From Demequina sp. (lineage in GTDB: Bacteria > Actinomycetota > Actinomycetes > Actinomycetales > Demequinaceae): a stretch of DNA of 64,000 nt. Under the pieces are notes generated by a model. It did not search any database, was not told where the DNA came from, and worked only from the letters and a program-made list of their open reading frames with translations. The number at the start of each line of letters is the position of its first letter. The first letter of the stretch is position 1. Positions 17,446 to 26,636 of the stretch are shown here, piece after piece. The DNA lies in the NCBI GenBank assembly GCA_024707205.1, contig JANQAD010000001.1, positions 1,453,979-1,517,978 of the forward strand, read 5' to 3'. A program made the position numbers and the translations under genes.

Positions 17446-17667
17446 ATGGCCAAGAAGGACGGCGTCATCGAGGTTGAGGGCACCGTGGTCGAGGCACTGC
17501 CGAACGCGTCATTCCGTGTGGAACTGACGAACGGTCACCTCGTCCTCGCTCACATCTCGGGAAAGATGCGCCAGCACTACATCAGGATCCTCCCCGAGGA
17601 CCGCGTAGTGGTGGAGCTCAGCCCCTATGACCTGTCGCGTGGCCGCATCGTCTACCGCTACAAGTAA
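17446..17667 (+). CDS. infA: Translation initiation factor IF-1
   Basis: IF-1 blocks the 30S A site during initiation. The 73-residue OB-fold protein reads [20 protein letters not shown] then [20 protein letters not shown] and ends RGRIVYRYK, diagnostic throughout. The ATG at 17446 is chosen over an earlier in-frame ATG at 17377, which lies within the promoter. rpmJ follows after 10 nt. Confidence 0.97.
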   Translation: MAKKDGVIEVEGTVVEALPNASFRVELTNGHLVLAHISGKMRQHYIRILPEDRVVVELSPYDLSRGRIVYRYK

Positions 17668-17677
17668 GAAAAGAACC

Positions 17678-17791
17678 ATGAAGGTTAAGCCCAGCGTCAA
17701 GCCCATCTGCGACAAGTGCAAGGTGATCCGACGGAATGGCCGAGTGATGGTCATCTGCGAAAACCCGCGCCACAAGCAGCGTCAGGGCTAG
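17678..17791 (+). CDS. rpmJ: 50S ribosomal protein L36
   Basis: A 37-residue protein starting [20 protein letters not shown] and ending [11 protein letters not shown]. The zinc ligands Cys11, Cys14, Cys27 and His32 mark the zinc-type L36. It follows infA as in most bacteria. Confidence 0.95.
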   Translation: MKVKPSVKPICDKCKVIRRNGRVMVICENPRHKQRQG

Positions 17792-17808
17792 ACAACAACT
17801 GAAGACCT

Positions 17809-17880
17809 CGCTTGAGGCAAGGCAGTGACCCTCGGCTCGGAGGCCGAGGCCCGCGCAAGACCAGCGGGACGCCTCAAGCG
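17809..17880 (+). promoter_or_regulatory. Structured leader upstream of rpsM
   Basis: CGCTTGAGGC (17809-17818) pairs exactly with GCCTCAAGCG (17871-17880), enclosing a second stem CCTCGGC/GCCGAGG (17830-17836 with 17843-17849). The branched structure fills most of the 126-nt gap between rpmJ and rpsM. It may be a ribosomal-protein autoregulatory leader or an attenuator; no T-run follows. Confidence 0.5.
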
Positions 17881-17917
17881 TCAGACCTCCGACTACTGAT
17901 TGGTATCAGAGAGAAAA

Positions 17918-18286
17918 ATGGCACGCATCGTCGGCGTCGATATCCCGCGCGAAAAGCGCATGGAGATCGCGCTCACCTACATCTACGGCATTGGCCGTAC
18001 CCGTTCACAGCAGATCCTGGCCGCTACCGGCATCAGTGCTGATCTGCGCGTCAAGGACGCCACCGACGAGCAGCTCGTCGCGCTCCGTGACTTCATCGAG
18101 GCGAACTTCACCGTTGAGGGTGACCTGCGCCGCGAGGTTCAGGCCGACATCCGCCGCAAGGTCGAGATCGGCAACTACCAGGGCCTGCGCCACCGTCGCG
18201 GCATGCCCGTCCGTGGCCAGCGCACCAAGACCAACGCGCGCACCCGCAAGGGCCCCAAGAAGACCGTCGCCGGAAAGAAGAAGTAA
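17918..18286 (+). CDS. rpsM: 30S ribosomal protein S13
   Basis: S13 forms intersubunit bridges and contacts P-site tRNA. The 122-residue protein begins [20 protein letters not shown] and ends with the basic tail [18 protein letters not shown]. The ATG at 17918 follows GAGAGAAAA. rpsK starts 3 nt after its stop. Confidence 0.97.
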   Translation: MARIVGVDIPREKRMEIALTYIYGIGRTRSQQILAATGISADLRVKDATDEQLVALRDFIEANFTVEGDLRREVQADIRRKVEIGNYQGLRHRRGMPVRGQRTKTNARTRKGPKKTVAGKKK

Positions 18287-18289
18287 GCC

Positions 18290-18679
18290 ATGGCCGCTCC
18301 CACGCGCAAGCCGCGCAAGAAGATCAAGAAGACCGTCGCTCACGGTCAGGCGCACATCAAGTCCACGTTCAACAACACGATCATCTCCATCACGGACCCC
18401 TCGGGTGCCGTGGTGTCGTGGTCGTCCTCCGGTCAGGTCGGCTTCAAGGGTTCGCGCAAGTCCACGCCCTACGCCGCGCAGATGGCCGCCGAGGCTGCCG
18501 CCCGCCGCGCCCAGGAGGCCGGCATGAGCAAGGTTGACGTGTTCGTGAAGGGCCCGGGCTCCGGTCGCGACACCGCGATCCGCTCGCTGACGGCCGCCGG
18601 CCTCGAGGTGACGTCCATCAAGGACGTCACCCCTCAGGCGCACAACGGCTGCCGCCCGCCCAAGCGTCGCCGCAACTAG
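18290..18679 (+). CDS. rpsK: 30S ribosomal protein S11
   Basis: S11 lines the platform near the mRNA exit. The 129-residue protein contains [19 protein letters not shown] and ends [18 protein letters not shown], typical. rpsD, which lies between rpsK and rpoA in many bacteria, is absent here and must be elsewhere, as in several actinobacteria. Confidence 0.97.
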   Translation: MAAPTRKPRKKIKKTVAHGQAHIKSTFNNTIISITDPSGAVVSWSSSGQVGFKGSRKSTPYAAQMAAEAAARRAQEAGMSKVDVFVKGPGSGRDTAIRSLTAAGLEVTSIKDVTPQAHNGCRPPKRRRN

Positions 18680-18694
18680 TTTTTTTCCGGACGT

Positions 18695-18721
18695 CCGACG
18701 CTGTGGTCACCACAGCGTCGG
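18695..18721 (+). terminator. Hairpin after rpsK
   Basis: CCGACGCTGTGG - TCA - CCACAGCGTCGG forms a perfect 12-bp stem. It is followed by GGCCCCGGCTTTTCCC, a weak T-tract, so partial termination or attenuation before rpoA is plausible. The T-run at 18680-18686 lies upstream of the stem and does not serve it. Confidence 0.6.
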
Positions 18722-18751
18722 GCCCCGGCTTTTCCCACAACCTCATAGTGA

Positions 18752-18802
18752 ACCCGCGGGACGGATCCCCCGCGGGTGCGAGCATCAAATAGTGGATGCT
18801 CG
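18752..18802 (+). promoter_or_regulatory. Tandem hairpins in the rpoA leader
   Basis: Two stems lie back to back just upstream of rpoA. ACCCGCGGG pairs with CCCGCGGGT (18752-18760 with 18769-18777), and CGAGCATC pairs with GATGCTCG (18779-18786 with 18795-18802). The second stem ends at the AAAGGAA ribosome-binding site, so it could modulate rpoA initiation. Confidence 0.45.
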
Positions 18803-18816
18803 GAAAGGAAACAACC

Positions 18817-19806
18817 GTGCTTATTGCACAGCGTCCCACCCTGACCGAAAAGGTTCTCTCGGACAACCGTTCGCAGTTCTCGCTGAAGCCGCTTGAGCCC
18901 GGCTTTGGCTACACCCTCGGCAACTCCCTCCGCCGCACCCTGCTCTCCTCGATCCCCGGCGCCGCGATCACCTCGGTGCGCTTCGAGGGCGTGCTGCACG
19001 AGTTCACGACCATTGACGGCGTCAAGGAGGACGTGACCGAGATTCTTCTTAACCTGAAGAACCTCGTTGTCTCCTCCGAGCACGACGAGCCCGTGACCCT
19101 CTACCTCCGCAAGTCGGGTGCTGGTGCCGTGACCGGCGCCGACATCGCCCCGCCTGCCGGCGTTGAGGTGCACAACCCTGACCTGCACATCGCCACGCTG
19201 AACTCCAAGGCGAAGTTCGAGGTGGAGCTCACGGTTGAGCGCGGCCGGGGCTACGTGCCGGCCGCCCTGAACAAGAGCTACGACGCGGAGATCGGCCAGA
19301 TCCCCGTCGACTCGATCTACTCGCCCGTGCTGAAGGTGACGTACAAGGTTGAGGCGACGCGTGTTGCGCAGCGCACCGACTTCGACGAGCTCATCCTCGA
19401 CGTCGAGACCAAGAACTCGATCACGCCTCGCGACGCGGTCGCGTCGGCGGGTTCCACGCTTGTGGAGCTGTTCTCGCTCGCCAAGGGCCTGAACGAGTTC
19501 GCCGAGGGCATCGAGATCGGCCCGTCGGACACCGACGAGGCGCTCGAGGAGGACTACAACCAGCCCATCGAGGAGCTGAACCTCACGCAGCGTTCGTACA
19601 ACTGCCTCAAGCGCGAGGGCATCCACACCGTGGGTGAGCTCACCGCCCGCTCCGAGGCGGACCTCATGGACATCCGCAACTTTGGCCAGAAGTCGATCAC
19701 CGAGGTCAAGGAGAAGCTCGCCGAGCTCGGCTTCGCGCTCAAGGACGGCGTCGTGGACTACGACCGCTCGTCCGCCGGCGTGTACTTCTCCGGCTCCGAA
19801 GACTAA
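18817..19806 (+). CDS. rpoA: RNA polymerase alpha subunit
   Basis: The 329-residue protein has the dimerising N-terminal domain ([20 protein letters not shown]) and the C-terminal helix-hairpin-helix domain ([17 protein letters not shown] and [18 protein letters not shown]) that contacts UP elements and activators. The start is GTG at 18817, giving [13 protein letters not shown], the usual actinobacterial N-terminus, with AAAGGAA 8 nt upstream. rplQ follows after 28 nt. Confidence 0.98.
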   Translation: MLIAQRPTLTEKVLSDNRSQFSLKPLEPGFGYTLGNSLRRTLLSSIPGAAITSVRFEGVLHEFTTIDGVKEDVTEILLNLKNLVVSSEHDEPVTLYLRKSGAGAVTGADIAPPAGVEVHNPDLHIATLNSKAKFEVELTVERGRGYVPAALNKSYDAEIGQIPVDSIYSPVLKVTYKVEATRVAQRTDFDELILDVETKNSITPRDAVASAGSTLVELFSLAKGLNEFAEGIEIGPSDTDEALEEDYNQPIEELNLTQRSYNCLKREGIHTVGELTARSEADLMDIRNFGQKSITEVKEKLAELGFALKDGVVDYDRSSAGVYFSGSED

Positions 19807-19834
19807 GACTCACACCCCTTAAGGAACTACTGAA

Positions 19835-20482
19835 ATGCCTACCCCCACCAAGGGTGCCCGCCTCGGCGGCGGCCCTGCCCACGAGCGTCAGATCCTGGCG
19901 AACCTCGCGCAGAGCCTGTTCGAGCACGGCCGCATCACCACCACCGAGGCCAAGGCCAAGCGCCTGCGTCCCTACGCCGAGCGTCTCGTGACGATCGCCA
20001 AGCGTGGCGACCTCGCGTCGCGCCGCCGCGTCCTGGGCACCATCCCCGACAAGGGCGTTGTGCACAAGCTCTTCACCGAGATCGCTCCCGGCTTCGCCGA
20101 GCGTGACGGCGGCTACACGCGCATCACGAAGGTCGGCAACCGCAAGGGCGACAACGCTCCCCTCGCGGTGATCGAGCTCGTCGAGTTCGGCGCCCCCGCC
20201 AAGAAGGCCGTTGTCAAGGAGGCCTCGAAGGCCACCGCCAAGGCTGCTCCCAAGAAGGCCGACGCTAAGAAGGCCGACGCTGTCGCGGAGGCTGCCGCTC
20301 CGGTCGCCGACGAGGTGGTTGAGGAGTCCGTGGACGAGCTCATCGCCGAGGAGTCCAAGACCGGCGCTCACTCCGACGCTCCCGCCGAGGGTGCCGAGGA
20401 CGTGGCCGAGGAGGTCGCCGAGACCACCGAGTCCGCCGCCGCCCCCGCTGAGGGTGCGGACGACGAGGCCGACGAGAAGTAA
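19835..20482 (+). CDS. rplQ: 50S ribosomal protein L17 with long acidic tail
   Basis: The first 120 or so residues are ordinary L17 ([20 protein letters not shown] and [19 protein letters not shown]). They are followed by about 95 residues that begin Lys/Ala-rich ([18 protein letters not shown]) and become strongly acidic ([19 protein letters not shown]). Total 215 residues against roughly 120-130 in most bacteria. Acidic tails on L17 occur in other actinobacteria; their function is unknown. It ends the alpha operon. Confidence 0.95.
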   Translation: MPTPTKGARLGGGPAHERQILANLAQSLFEHGRITTTEAKAKRLRPYAERLVTIAKRGDLASRRRVLGTIPDKGVVHKLFTEIAPGFAERDGGYTRITKVGNRKGDNAPLAVIELVEFGAPAKKAVVKEASKATAKAAPKKADAKKADAVAEAAAPVADEVVEESVDELIAEESKTGAHSDAPAEGAEDVAEEVAETTESAAAPAEGADDEADEK

Positions 20483-20498
20483 CAGCTTCACCACAGAG

Positions 20499-20542
20499 CG
20501 AGGCGGGTCCCATGACTGAACAGGTCGTGCGGGCCCGCCTCG
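20499..20542 (+). promoter_or_regulatory. Inverted repeat spanning the truA start
   Basis: CGAGGCGGG (20499-20507) pairs with CCCGCCTCG (20534-20542), enclosing the truA ATG at 20512. The right arm is followed by TTCTT. The stem could terminate rplQ transcripts and, when formed, hide the truA ribosome-binding region, making truA expression depend on read-through. Confidence 0.45.
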
Positions 20543-21345
20543 TTCTTGCGTATGACGGCACGGACTTCGCAGGCTGGGCCGCGCAGCCTGGGTTGCGGAC
20601 GGTGCAGGAGACGCTCGAGGGTGGCCTGGCGCAAGTGCTGCGGGTGCCGCAGTTGCGCGTGACGGTCGCCGGGCGCACGGACGCCGGCGTGCACGCTCGC
20701 GCACAGCAGGCGCACGTTGACGTGCCCTTCGATGCGTGGGAGCGCATGCCGGGGCGCGCGGACCGTTCGCCCGCCGAGGGGCTGCTGTCGCGCCTCAACG
20801 GGGTGTTGCCTCAGGACGTTCGGGTGGCGTCGGTCGTCGAAGCGCCTCCCGGGTTCGATGCCCGCTTCAGCGCGATCGAGCGCCGCTATGTCTACCGAGT
20901 CACGGATGGCGTTCCGGACCCCCTGACCCGTCGCTTTGCACTCAGCCACCCGCGAAGGCTGGATGTGGGGGCACTGAACGCAGCGTCGGGCCTGCTGTTG
21001 GGCCTGAGGGACTTCGCCGCGTTCTGCCGCGGCCGCGAGGGCGCCACGACCATCCGCACGCTCACCGAGCTCTCGTGGGTGCGCGAGGGCGACCTTGTGA
21101 GCGCCACCGTGCGCGCCGACGCCTTCTGCCACTCGATGGTGAGGTCGCTCGTTGGCGCGCTGCTCGCGGTGGGGGACGGGCGGCGTGACCAGGCGTGGCT
21201 CGAGGAGGTCGCGGACTCCCCGGTGCGCGCGCAGGGGATCTCGGTGGCGCCCGCGCACGGACTGTGTCTTGAGGAAGTTGTCTACCCCCCTGACGACGAG
21301 CTGGAGGCCCGGGCAGACGTCACGCGAGCCCGCCGCGCGCTCTAG
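20512..21345 (+). CDS. truA: tRNA pseudouridine(38-40) synthase TruA
   Basis: Converts uridines 38-40 of tRNA anticodon stems to pseudouridine. The 277-residue protein contains LAYDGTDFAGWAAQPGLRTV, the catalytic Asp in VAGRTDAGVHARAQQAH, and the C-terminal DAFCHSMVRSLVGALLAVG and APAHGLCLEEV motifs. It follows rplQ, its common neighbour in actinobacteria. Confidence 0.96.
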   Translation: MTEQVVRARLVLAYDGTDFAGWAAQPGLRTVQETLEGGLAQVLRVPQLRVTVAGRTDAGVHARAQQAHVDVPFDAWERMPGRADRSPAEGLLSRLNGVLPQDVRVASVVEAPPGFDARFSAIERRYVYRVTDGVPDPLTRRFALSHPRRLDVGALNAASGLLLGLRDFAAFCRGREGATTIRTLTELSWVREGDLVSATVRADAFCHSMVRSLVGALLAVGDGRRDQAWLEEVADSPVRAQGISVAPAHGLCLEEVVYPPDDELEARADVTRARRAL

Positions 21346-21351
21346 AGCCGG

Positions 21352-21437
21352 CGTACGCACATGAGCGTCGGAAAGTTGCTCGGATCCGACGCCCATGTGC
21401 GTACGGGGCGTGGGCCATGACGCTCATGTGCGTACGG
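21352..21437. terminator. Inverted repeat between convergent truA and SnoaL-like gene
   Basis: CGTACGCACATG (21352-21363) is the reverse complement of CATGTGCGTACG, which occurs twice (21394-21405 and 21426-21437), so two alternative stems can form. Nested GCGTCGGA/TCCGACGC strengthens the first. The element separates two genes transcribed toward each other and probably acts as a bidirectional terminator; the extra arm is unusual. Confidence 0.55.
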
Positions 21438-21451
21438 GTGGACGGCGCGCT

Positions 21452-21799
21452 CTAGAGCGGCACGATGTAGCTGTCCACCCTCGCGATGAGGCCGCCGCAG
21501 AACTCGAACCAGTCGGAGAAGGAGAACCGGAACTCCTCTCCGCCAGCAAGATGCCCGACGCCAGTGCCGGCTGTTACCACCACGTCACCTGAGAGGAACT
21601 CGCGCTCCACGGTCAGGACGGGTCGGCCCTCGAAGGCTGGGTTCTCGATCTCGCTGTCGAACTCCTCGAGCCCGCGCGCGGTGCGCACGCCGACGACGTT
21701 CCACACCACGTCCTCGGTGAGGAGCGCGAGGATCGTCTCGTGGTCGCCGGCGCGGAAGCCCTCGAAGTAGGCGGCGACTGCGGTGAGATGATGGTCCAT
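21452..21799 (-). CDS. SnoaL-like / NTF2-fold small protein
   Basis: The 115-residue protein MDHHLTAVAAYFEGFRAGDH has the SnoaL/NTF2-like pattern: N-terminal helices, DVVWNVVGVRTARG, then antiparallel strands (VVVTAGTGVGHLAGGEEF, FRFSFSDWFEF). Such domains are small ligand-binding or isomerase scaffolds. I chose the ATG at 21799 because GGGAGG lies 9 nt upstream. No partner gene is visible; substrate unknown. Confidence 0.65.
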   Translation of the reverse strand: MDHHLTAVAAYFEGFRAGDHETILALLTEDVVWNVVGVRTARGLEEFDSEIENPAFEGRPVLTVEREFLSGDVVVTAGTGVGHLAGGEEFRFSFSDWFEFCGGLIARVDSYIVPL

Positions 21800-21837
21800 G
21801 GTTGTCATCCTCCCGCACGGCGCGGACTGACCCCAGA

Positions 21838-21867
21838 TTGACCAGGGCACTCTCGCGCCGGTATGAT
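21838..21867 (+). promoter_or_regulatory. Promoter of rplM-rpsI
   Basis: TTGACC (21838-21843) and TATGAT (21862-21867) are separated by 18 nt. Transcription would start near 21874, leaving a 5' leader of about 110 nt before rplM. A leader of this size could carry a ribosomal-protein regulatory structure, but I could not define one by eye. Confidence 0.7.
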
Positions 21868-21986
21868 TGACCCTCGTTGTGCGTTCCACGTGGACAGGCG
21901 CCTCCCACTCGCCGCCGCAGGACCCGCCGACCGAACCTCGCGGTGACTAGTTGCCGCTCACACTTCAGGATAGATAAGGCTTTACA

Positions 21987-22430
21987 GTGCGCACGTTTAC
22001 TCCCAAGCCGGGTGACATTACCAAGAATTGGTATGTCATCGACGCTACTGACGTGGTCCTCGGTCGCCTGGCCTCGCAGGCCGCTACGCTGCTTCGCGGC
22101 AAGCACAAGGCGACATTTGCACCCCACGTCGACGGTGGCGACTTCGTCATCGTCATCAACGCTGAGAAGGTTGCCCTCACCGGCAAGAAGCTCACCGACA
22201 AGATGGTCTACCGTCACTCGGGCTACCCGGGCGGCCTCAAGGAGATGCCCATCGGCGAGCTCCTCGAGAAGCACCCCACGCGCGTCATCGAGAACGCGGT
22301 CAAGGGCATGCTCCCCAAGAACAAGCTTGCCGCCACGCAGCTGACCCACCTCAAGGTCTACGCGGGCTCCGAGCACCCCCACGCCGCGCAGCAGCCGCAG
22401 GCTTTCGAGATCTCGCAGGTCGCGCAGTAA
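21987..22430 (+). CDS. rplM: 50S ribosomal protein L13
   Basis: The 147-residue protein starts at GTG 21987 ([20 protein letters not shown]) and contains [20 protein letters not shown] and [13 protein letters not shown], characteristic of L13. It forms the rplM-rpsI pair with its own promoter. Confidence 0.97.
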   Translation: MRTFTPKPGDITKNWYVIDATDVVLGRLASQAATLLRGKHKATFAPHVDGGDFVIVINAEKVALTGKKLTDKMVYRHSGYPGGLKEMPIGELLEKHPTRVIENAVKGMLPKNKLAATQLTHLKVYAGSEHPHAAQQPQAFEISQVAQ

Positions 22431-22455
22431 GCGCGGGAAATAAGGACTGACAACT

Positions 22456-22950
22456 GTGACTGACGTGACTGAGACCGTCGACATCGACATCGACGAGACC
22501 GACGCCCCCACCGAGTACACGAGCGAGACTGCTCCCGTGCGCGGCAAGGGCAACTCCGCGGTGAACCCCGGCGCCGGCCTCGGCCGCCGCAAGGAGGCTG
22601 TCGCCCGCGTCCGCCTGGTGCCCGGCACCGGCAAGTGGACCATCAACGGCCGCGACCTTGAGGGCTACTTCCCCAACAAGGTGCACCAGCAGCTGGTCAA
22701 CTCCCCGTTCGCGCTTCTCGACATCGAGGGCCGCTTCGACGTCCACGCCCGCATCCACGGTGGTGGCACGTCCGGCCAGGCCGGCGCCCTGCGCCTCGGC
22801 GTGGCTCGTGCTCTCAACGGGATCGACGAGGAGAACAACCGTGCAGCCCTCAAGAAGGCTGGCTTCCTGACCCGCGACGCTCGCGCCGTGGAGCGCAAGA
22901 AGGCCGGTCTCAAGAAGGCCCGCCGCGCCCCGCAGTACTCGAAGCGCTAA
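22456..22950 (+). CDS. rpsI: 30S ribosomal protein S9
   Basis: The 164-residue protein has a 45-residue acidic actinobacterial extension ([19 protein letters not shown]) before the core [19 protein letters not shown], and ends with the tRNA-contacting tail [15 protein letters not shown] start at 22456. glmM follows after 10 nt, so the three genes may be co-transcribed. Confidence 0.97.
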   Translation: MTDVTETVDIDIDETDAPTEYTSETAPVRGKGNSAVNPGAGLGRRKEAVARVRLVPGTGKWTINGRDLEGYFPNKVHQQLVNSPFALLDIEGRFDVHARIHGGGTSGQAGALRLGVARALNGIDEENNRAALKKAGFLTRDARAVERKKAGLKKARRAPQYSKR

Positions 22951-22960
22951 GTTCGAGCGC

Positions 22961-24325
22961 ATGACGCGCTTGTTCGGCACGGATGGGGTCCGTGGCGTAG
23001 CGAATCGCGACATCACCGCGGAACTTGCGGTTGATCTCGCGGTGGCCGCCGCACACGTCCTCGCCGAGCGTGGCGAGTTCTCCGGGCACCGCCCGCGAGC
23101 AGTCATCGGCCGCGACACCCGCATCTCAGGTCAGTTCCTGAGCGCGGCGGTCGCGGCCGGACTTGCTTCCGCGGGTGTTGACGTCCTCGACGTGGGAGTC
23201 CTGCCCACCCCCGGCATCGCCTACGTGACGGCGTCCACCGAGGCCGACCTCGGCGTGGTCCTGTCCGCCTCGCACAACCCGGCGCCGGACAACGGCATCA
23301 AGTTCTTCGCTCGCGGCGGCCACAAGCTGGACGACGCCGTGGAGGAGGCCATCGAGGCCCGCCTCGGAGAGCCGTGGGAACGCCCGACGGCCGGGGCAGT
23401 CGGCACGATCGTCCCGTCTCCCGAACTCGCCCAGGAGTACGTGGATCACGTGGTCTCTGCGGTCGCCTCGTTCGCGGGAATCGACAAGCCCCTGGCCGGC
23501 GTGAGCATCGTGGTCGACACCGGGCACGGCGCCGCGTGGGACGTTGGCCCGCGGTCGCTCGAGGCGGCGGGCGCGGACGTCCACGCGATCAACACCGCAC
23601 CTGACGGACTGAACATCAACGACGGCGTGGGCTCCACCCACCTCGACGGCCTTCGGGCTGCCGTGGTGGAGCGCGGCGCCGACCTTGGCGTCGCCTACGA
23701 CGGCGACGCTGACCGCTGCCTGGCCGTGGACGCGGCGGGCAACGTCGTCAACGGCGACCAGATCATGGGCCTGCTCGCGCTCGCGATGCAGCGGGCCGGT
23801 GCGCTGTACCACTCGACGCTCGTCGCCACGGTGATGAGCAACCTGGGCCTACACCGCGCCATGAAGGCCGCGGACATCACGATCATCGAGTCCGCAGTTG
23901 GCGACCGCTACGTGCTCGAGGCGATGCGCGAGGGCGGCTACACCCTTGGCGGTGAGCAGTCCGGCCACGTGATCCTCACCGACTACGCCACCACGGGTGA
24001 CGGCATCCTCACGTCCCTGGTGCTTGCGGCGCAGGTGGCCGCGCAGGGTTCGCTCCAGGAGCTTGCCGCCGGCATCCAATCGCTGCCACAGGTGCTCGTC
24101 AATGTTCCCAACTGCGACCGCGCCCGCGTCCACACGGACCGCGACCTTGGCGACGCCGTTGCCAAGGCGCGCGCAGAACTCGGTGACGGGGGACGGGTGC
24201 TGCTGCGGCCGTCGGGCACTGAACCGCTGGTGCGCGTGATGGTGGAGGCGACCACCGCAGAGGACGCGCAACGGCATGCCGACGCGCTGGCCTCGGTGGT
24301 GCGGGAGCGGCTCACGCTGTCATGA
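22961..24325 (+). CDS. glmM: Phosphoglucosamine mutase
   Basis: Converts glucosamine-6-phosphate to glucosamine-1-phosphate for UDP-GlcNAc and peptidoglycan. The 454-residue protein has N-terminal [19 protein letters not shown], the phosphoserine loop [17 protein letters not shown] (Ser104), the metal loop [14 protein letters not shown], the sugar loop GGEQSGHVI and the phosphate-binding [14 protein letters not shown]. It works with GlmS, encoded at 29787. The stop overlaps the next start (ATGA). Confidence 0.97.
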   Translation: MTRLFGTDGVRGVANRDITAELAVDLAVAAAHVLAERGEFSGHRPRAVIGRDTRISGQFLSAAVAAGLASAGVDVLDVGVLPTPGIAYVTASTEADLGVVLSASHNPAPDNGIKFFARGGHKLDDAVEEAIEARLGEPWERPTAGAVGTIVPSPELAQEYVDHVVSAVASFAGIDKPLAGVSIVVDTGHGAAWDVGPRSLEAAGADVHAINTAPDGLNINDGVGSTHLDGLRAAVVERGADLGVAYDGDADRCLAVDAAGNVVNGDQIMGLLALAMQRAGALYHSTLVATVMSNLGLHRAMKAADITIIESAVGDRYVLEAMREGGYTLGGEQSGHVILTDYATTGDGILTSLVLAAQVAAQGSLQELAAGIQSLPQVLVNVPNCDRARVHTDRDLGDAVAKARAELGDGGRVLLRPSGTEPLVRVMVEATTAEDAQRHADALASVVRERLTLS

Positions 24326-24987
24326 ACTGGGGGGATTGGATTGTCCACTTCTCCTCGCATCTTGAGGACGCGATTCTCGCCGCAGCCGAGTCGTACTGGA
24401 TCTACTTCTGGCTGTTCGCGATGTCGCTCATCGACGCCGTGTTCCCGCTGGTGCCGAGCGAGACGATCGTCATCGCCACCTCGACGTTGTGGAAGCAGAC
24501 CGGATCGCCGCTGCTGCCCTTCATTTGGCTGTGCGCGGCCGTTGGTGCGTGGTGCGGCGATCAGCTGACGTATCTGATCGGATCCCGCATCCACATCCGC
24601 TCCTTCCGGCTGTTCCGGGGTCCTAAGGGTCAGCGCACGCTGGACTGGGCCGAGCACGCCCTCAAGCATCGCGGCGCGGCGTTCATCATCGCGGCGCGCT
24701 TCATTCCATTTGGCCGCGTGGCCGTGAACCTCTCCGCGGGCGCCCTGGGCTTCAACCACCGGCGCTTCATGGTGATCGACGCGATCGCCGTGTCCATCTG
24801 GGCCACGTATGGGGTGCTGATCGGCATCACCGCCGCCGAGATCTTCGAGAACAACCTGCTCGTGTCCATCGTGGTTGGCGTTGCCGGTGGCTTGGTGCTC
24901 GGTTGGCTTGTTGACCGGATCCTGGCTCGCTTTGGGGTCAAGGTGCCCGACGCTGACGAGGCTCCCGCGCAAGAGGCGGCTGAGTAG
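24322..24987 (+). CDS. DedA-family membrane protein
   Basis: The 221-residue protein has the VTT/SNARE-associated domain of DedA proteins: a re-entrant region [35 protein letters not shown], and the conserved [19 protein letters not shown]. About four to five membrane segments. DedA proteins act in lipid (undecaprenyl phosphate or phospholipid) translocation; the exact substrate cannot be assigned. It is coupled to glmM by a 4-nt overlap. Confidence 0.85.
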   Translation: MNWGDWIVHFSSHLEDAILAAAESYWIYFWLFAMSLIDAVFPLVPSETIVIATSTLWKQTGSPLLPFIWLCAAVGAWCGDQLTYLIGSRIHIRSFRLFRGPKGQRTLDWAEHALKHRGAAFIIAARFIPFGRVAVNLSAGALGFNHRRFMVIDAIAVSIWATYGVLIGITAAEIFENNLLVSIVVGVAGGLVLGWLVDRILARFGVKVPDADEAPAQEAAE

Positions 24988-25095
24988 GCGGTGCTCCCGC
25001 GGCAAGAGTGCACAGAGCGACTCCGATTGCGTGCTTTGCGGCGTAGCAGTACGTTCGTCCCACCTGGCATCGCGGCCAGGGGGACTTTGGGTGGG

Positions 25096-25438
25096 GTGCG
25101 CGTGGCTGCTCGGCGTTTGTCGTTGGTGGTTTCGGGGGTGTGTGTTGGTGTGATGCTTGTCGGGTTGGGCACGCCAGCGCCGGCGGTGTCGCCGTCGCCT
25201 GAGCCGGGTGCGCCAGTTGCGGAGACTCCTTCGGTGGAGACTTCGGTGGAGCCGTCGCCGAGTCCAAGCCCTACCACCGTTCCCTCGCCGGAGCCGTCTG
25301 TTTCGCCGACACCTTCGGCCGAGGCGCCGGACCCGGTCGATAATGATATGCCTGGTATTTCGGCGACGGTGCAGCATCCGAGCCCTGCGGGGCCCTCTGG
25401 GGAGCACCTGGTGGTCACCAGCCCAACGGTAGAGCTTC
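25096..25438 (+). pseudogene. N-terminal remnant of a secreted protein cut by an insertion sequence
   Basis: A signal peptide (AARRLSLVVSGVCVGVMLVG) is followed by a Pro/Ser/Thr/Glu stalk (PSPSPSPTTVPSPEPSVSP) and a short folded start (ISATVQHPSPAGPSGEHLV). The reading frame runs straight into the left end of the IS3 element at 25439 and stops at 25470. The missing body was probably lost by IS insertion and deletion. The toxin-like tail and immunity gene on the other side of the element suggest this was the export region of a polymorphic toxin. The frames do not join after simple removal of the element, so sequence has been lost. The start codon (GTG 25096) is uncertain. Confidence 0.55.
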
Positions 25439-25512
25439 TGTCCGGCCCCCCGTTTTTTGGTCCACTTTGACTGTGGTGTTCTCATGAGCATGACGGGCAC
25501 GGTGGAGTGATC

Positions 25513-25794
25513 ATGGCTGCTGCGAAGCGGTACTCGGTGGAGCAGATCATCGCGAAGCTGAGGGAGATGGAGAAGTTGCAGGCGTCAGGGGTGTCGATCC
25601 CTGCGGCGGCGAAGAAGCTGGGGATCTCGGATCAAACCTTCTATCGGTGGCGCCTGAAGTATGGGCAGCTGAAGGAGGACGAGGCGCAGCGTTTGAAGGC
25701 GCTCGAGGCGGAGAACTCGCGTTTGAAGCGGATCGTCGCGGACCAGGCATTGGAGATTTCGATGTTGAAAGAGGTCTCACGGGGAAACTGGTGA
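25513..25794 (+). CDS. IS3-family transposase OrfA
   Basis: The 93-residue protein KRYSVEQIIAKLREMEKLQA has an N-terminal helix-turn-helix (AKKLGISDQTFYRWRLKYG) that binds the element ends and a C-terminal coiled coil (KALEAENSRLKRIVADQAL) for multimerisation. The stop overlaps the GTG start of orfB; a fused OrfAB by ribosomal frameshifting is usual for IS3 elements. Start ATG 25513 chosen over the upstream GTG. Confidence 0.88.
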   Translation: MAAAKRYSVEQIIAKLREMEKLQASGVSIPAAAKKLGISDQTFYRWRLKYGQLKEDEAQRLKALEAENSRLKRIVADQALEISMLKEVSRGNW

Positions 25795-26630
25795 GCCCGG
25801 CCAAGCGTCGGGCGGCCGTGAAGCGTCTGATGCGGAAGTACGGGGTTTCGGAGCGCAGGGCGTGCGCCGTGGTGGGTCAGTATCGGTCGACGAACCGGTA
25901 TCGACCGGTCCCGTCGGACTTTGAGGCGCGCTTGGTGGCGGCGATGACGCAACACGCGGAAGCGCATCCGCGGTATGGGTATCGGCGTGTCCATGCGCTA
26001 CTGGTGCGCGATGGGTGGAGTGTCAACGTCAAGCGGGTCGAGAGGTTGTGGCGGGGGGAGGGTTTGAGGGTTCCTGCCAGGCATGGTCCTAACGGGCAGA
26101 AGGCGCTGGGAGCGGATGAGAACTCCGCGTGGGCGTTGCCGGCGGTGCATCTGAATCACATCTGGTCCTACGATTTCGTGTCGTTCCGCACCCGCAACGG
26201 TTCCAAAGTGCGCGTCCTGAATGTCGTGGACGAGTTCACCAGGATCGCGTTCGAACCCAGGGTGGCGCTCTCGATTGGCTCCAACGACGTCATCGCCCAC
26301 CTTGAGCAGCTGTTCGCCGCTCACGGCTGCCCGAGCATGATCCGGTCGGACAATGGGCGGGAGTTCACCGCAGAATCGGTCCAGACCTGGCTGAAGGGTC
26401 AGGGTGTTGACCCGGTGTTCATCGCGAAAGCCTCGCCTCAGCAGAACTGTTACGTCGAACGCTTCAACGGGTCCATGCGGGACGAGCTGCTCCACGGTGA
26501 AGTGTTCCACACGATCACCGAAGCGAGGGTCCTGATTGCCCAATGGGTTGAGCAGTACAACACCACCCGGCCTCACCGGGCGCTCGGGATGCGCACGCCT
26601 TGCGAGTTCGCGAACGACTTCACGGCATGA
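25791..26630 (+). CDS. IS3-family transposase OrfB (DDE integrase)
   Basis: The 279-residue protein contains the HTH_21 segment PRYGYRRVHALLVRDGW and the rve catalytic core: first Asp in WSYDFVSFRT, second Asp in MIRSDNGREFT, and Glu in QQNCYVERFNGSMRDEL, all intact. The C-terminus YNTTRPHRALGMRTPCEF is typical. The element may therefore still be active. GTG 25791 overlaps the orfA stop. Confidence 0.92.
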   Translation: MSPAKRRAAVKRLMRKYGVSERRACAVVGQYRSTNRYRPVPSDFEARLVAAMTQHAEAHPRYGYRRVHALLVRDGWSVNVKRVERLWRGEGLRVPARHGPNGQKALGADENSAWALPAVHLNHIWSYDFVSFRTRNGSKVRVLNVVDEFTRIAFEPRVALSIGSNDVIAHLEQLFAAHGCPSMIRSDNGREFTAESVQTWLKGQGVDPVFIAKASPQQNCYVERFNGSMRDELLHGEVFHTITEARVLIAQWVEQYNTTRPHRALGMRTPCEFANDFTA

Positions 26631-26636
26631 TGAGAC

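Noticed and set aside
18680..18686. T7 run after rpsK as the tail of an intrinsic terminator
   Set aside because: The stem lies downstream of the T-run on the plus strand, and rpsK has no stem immediately before it.
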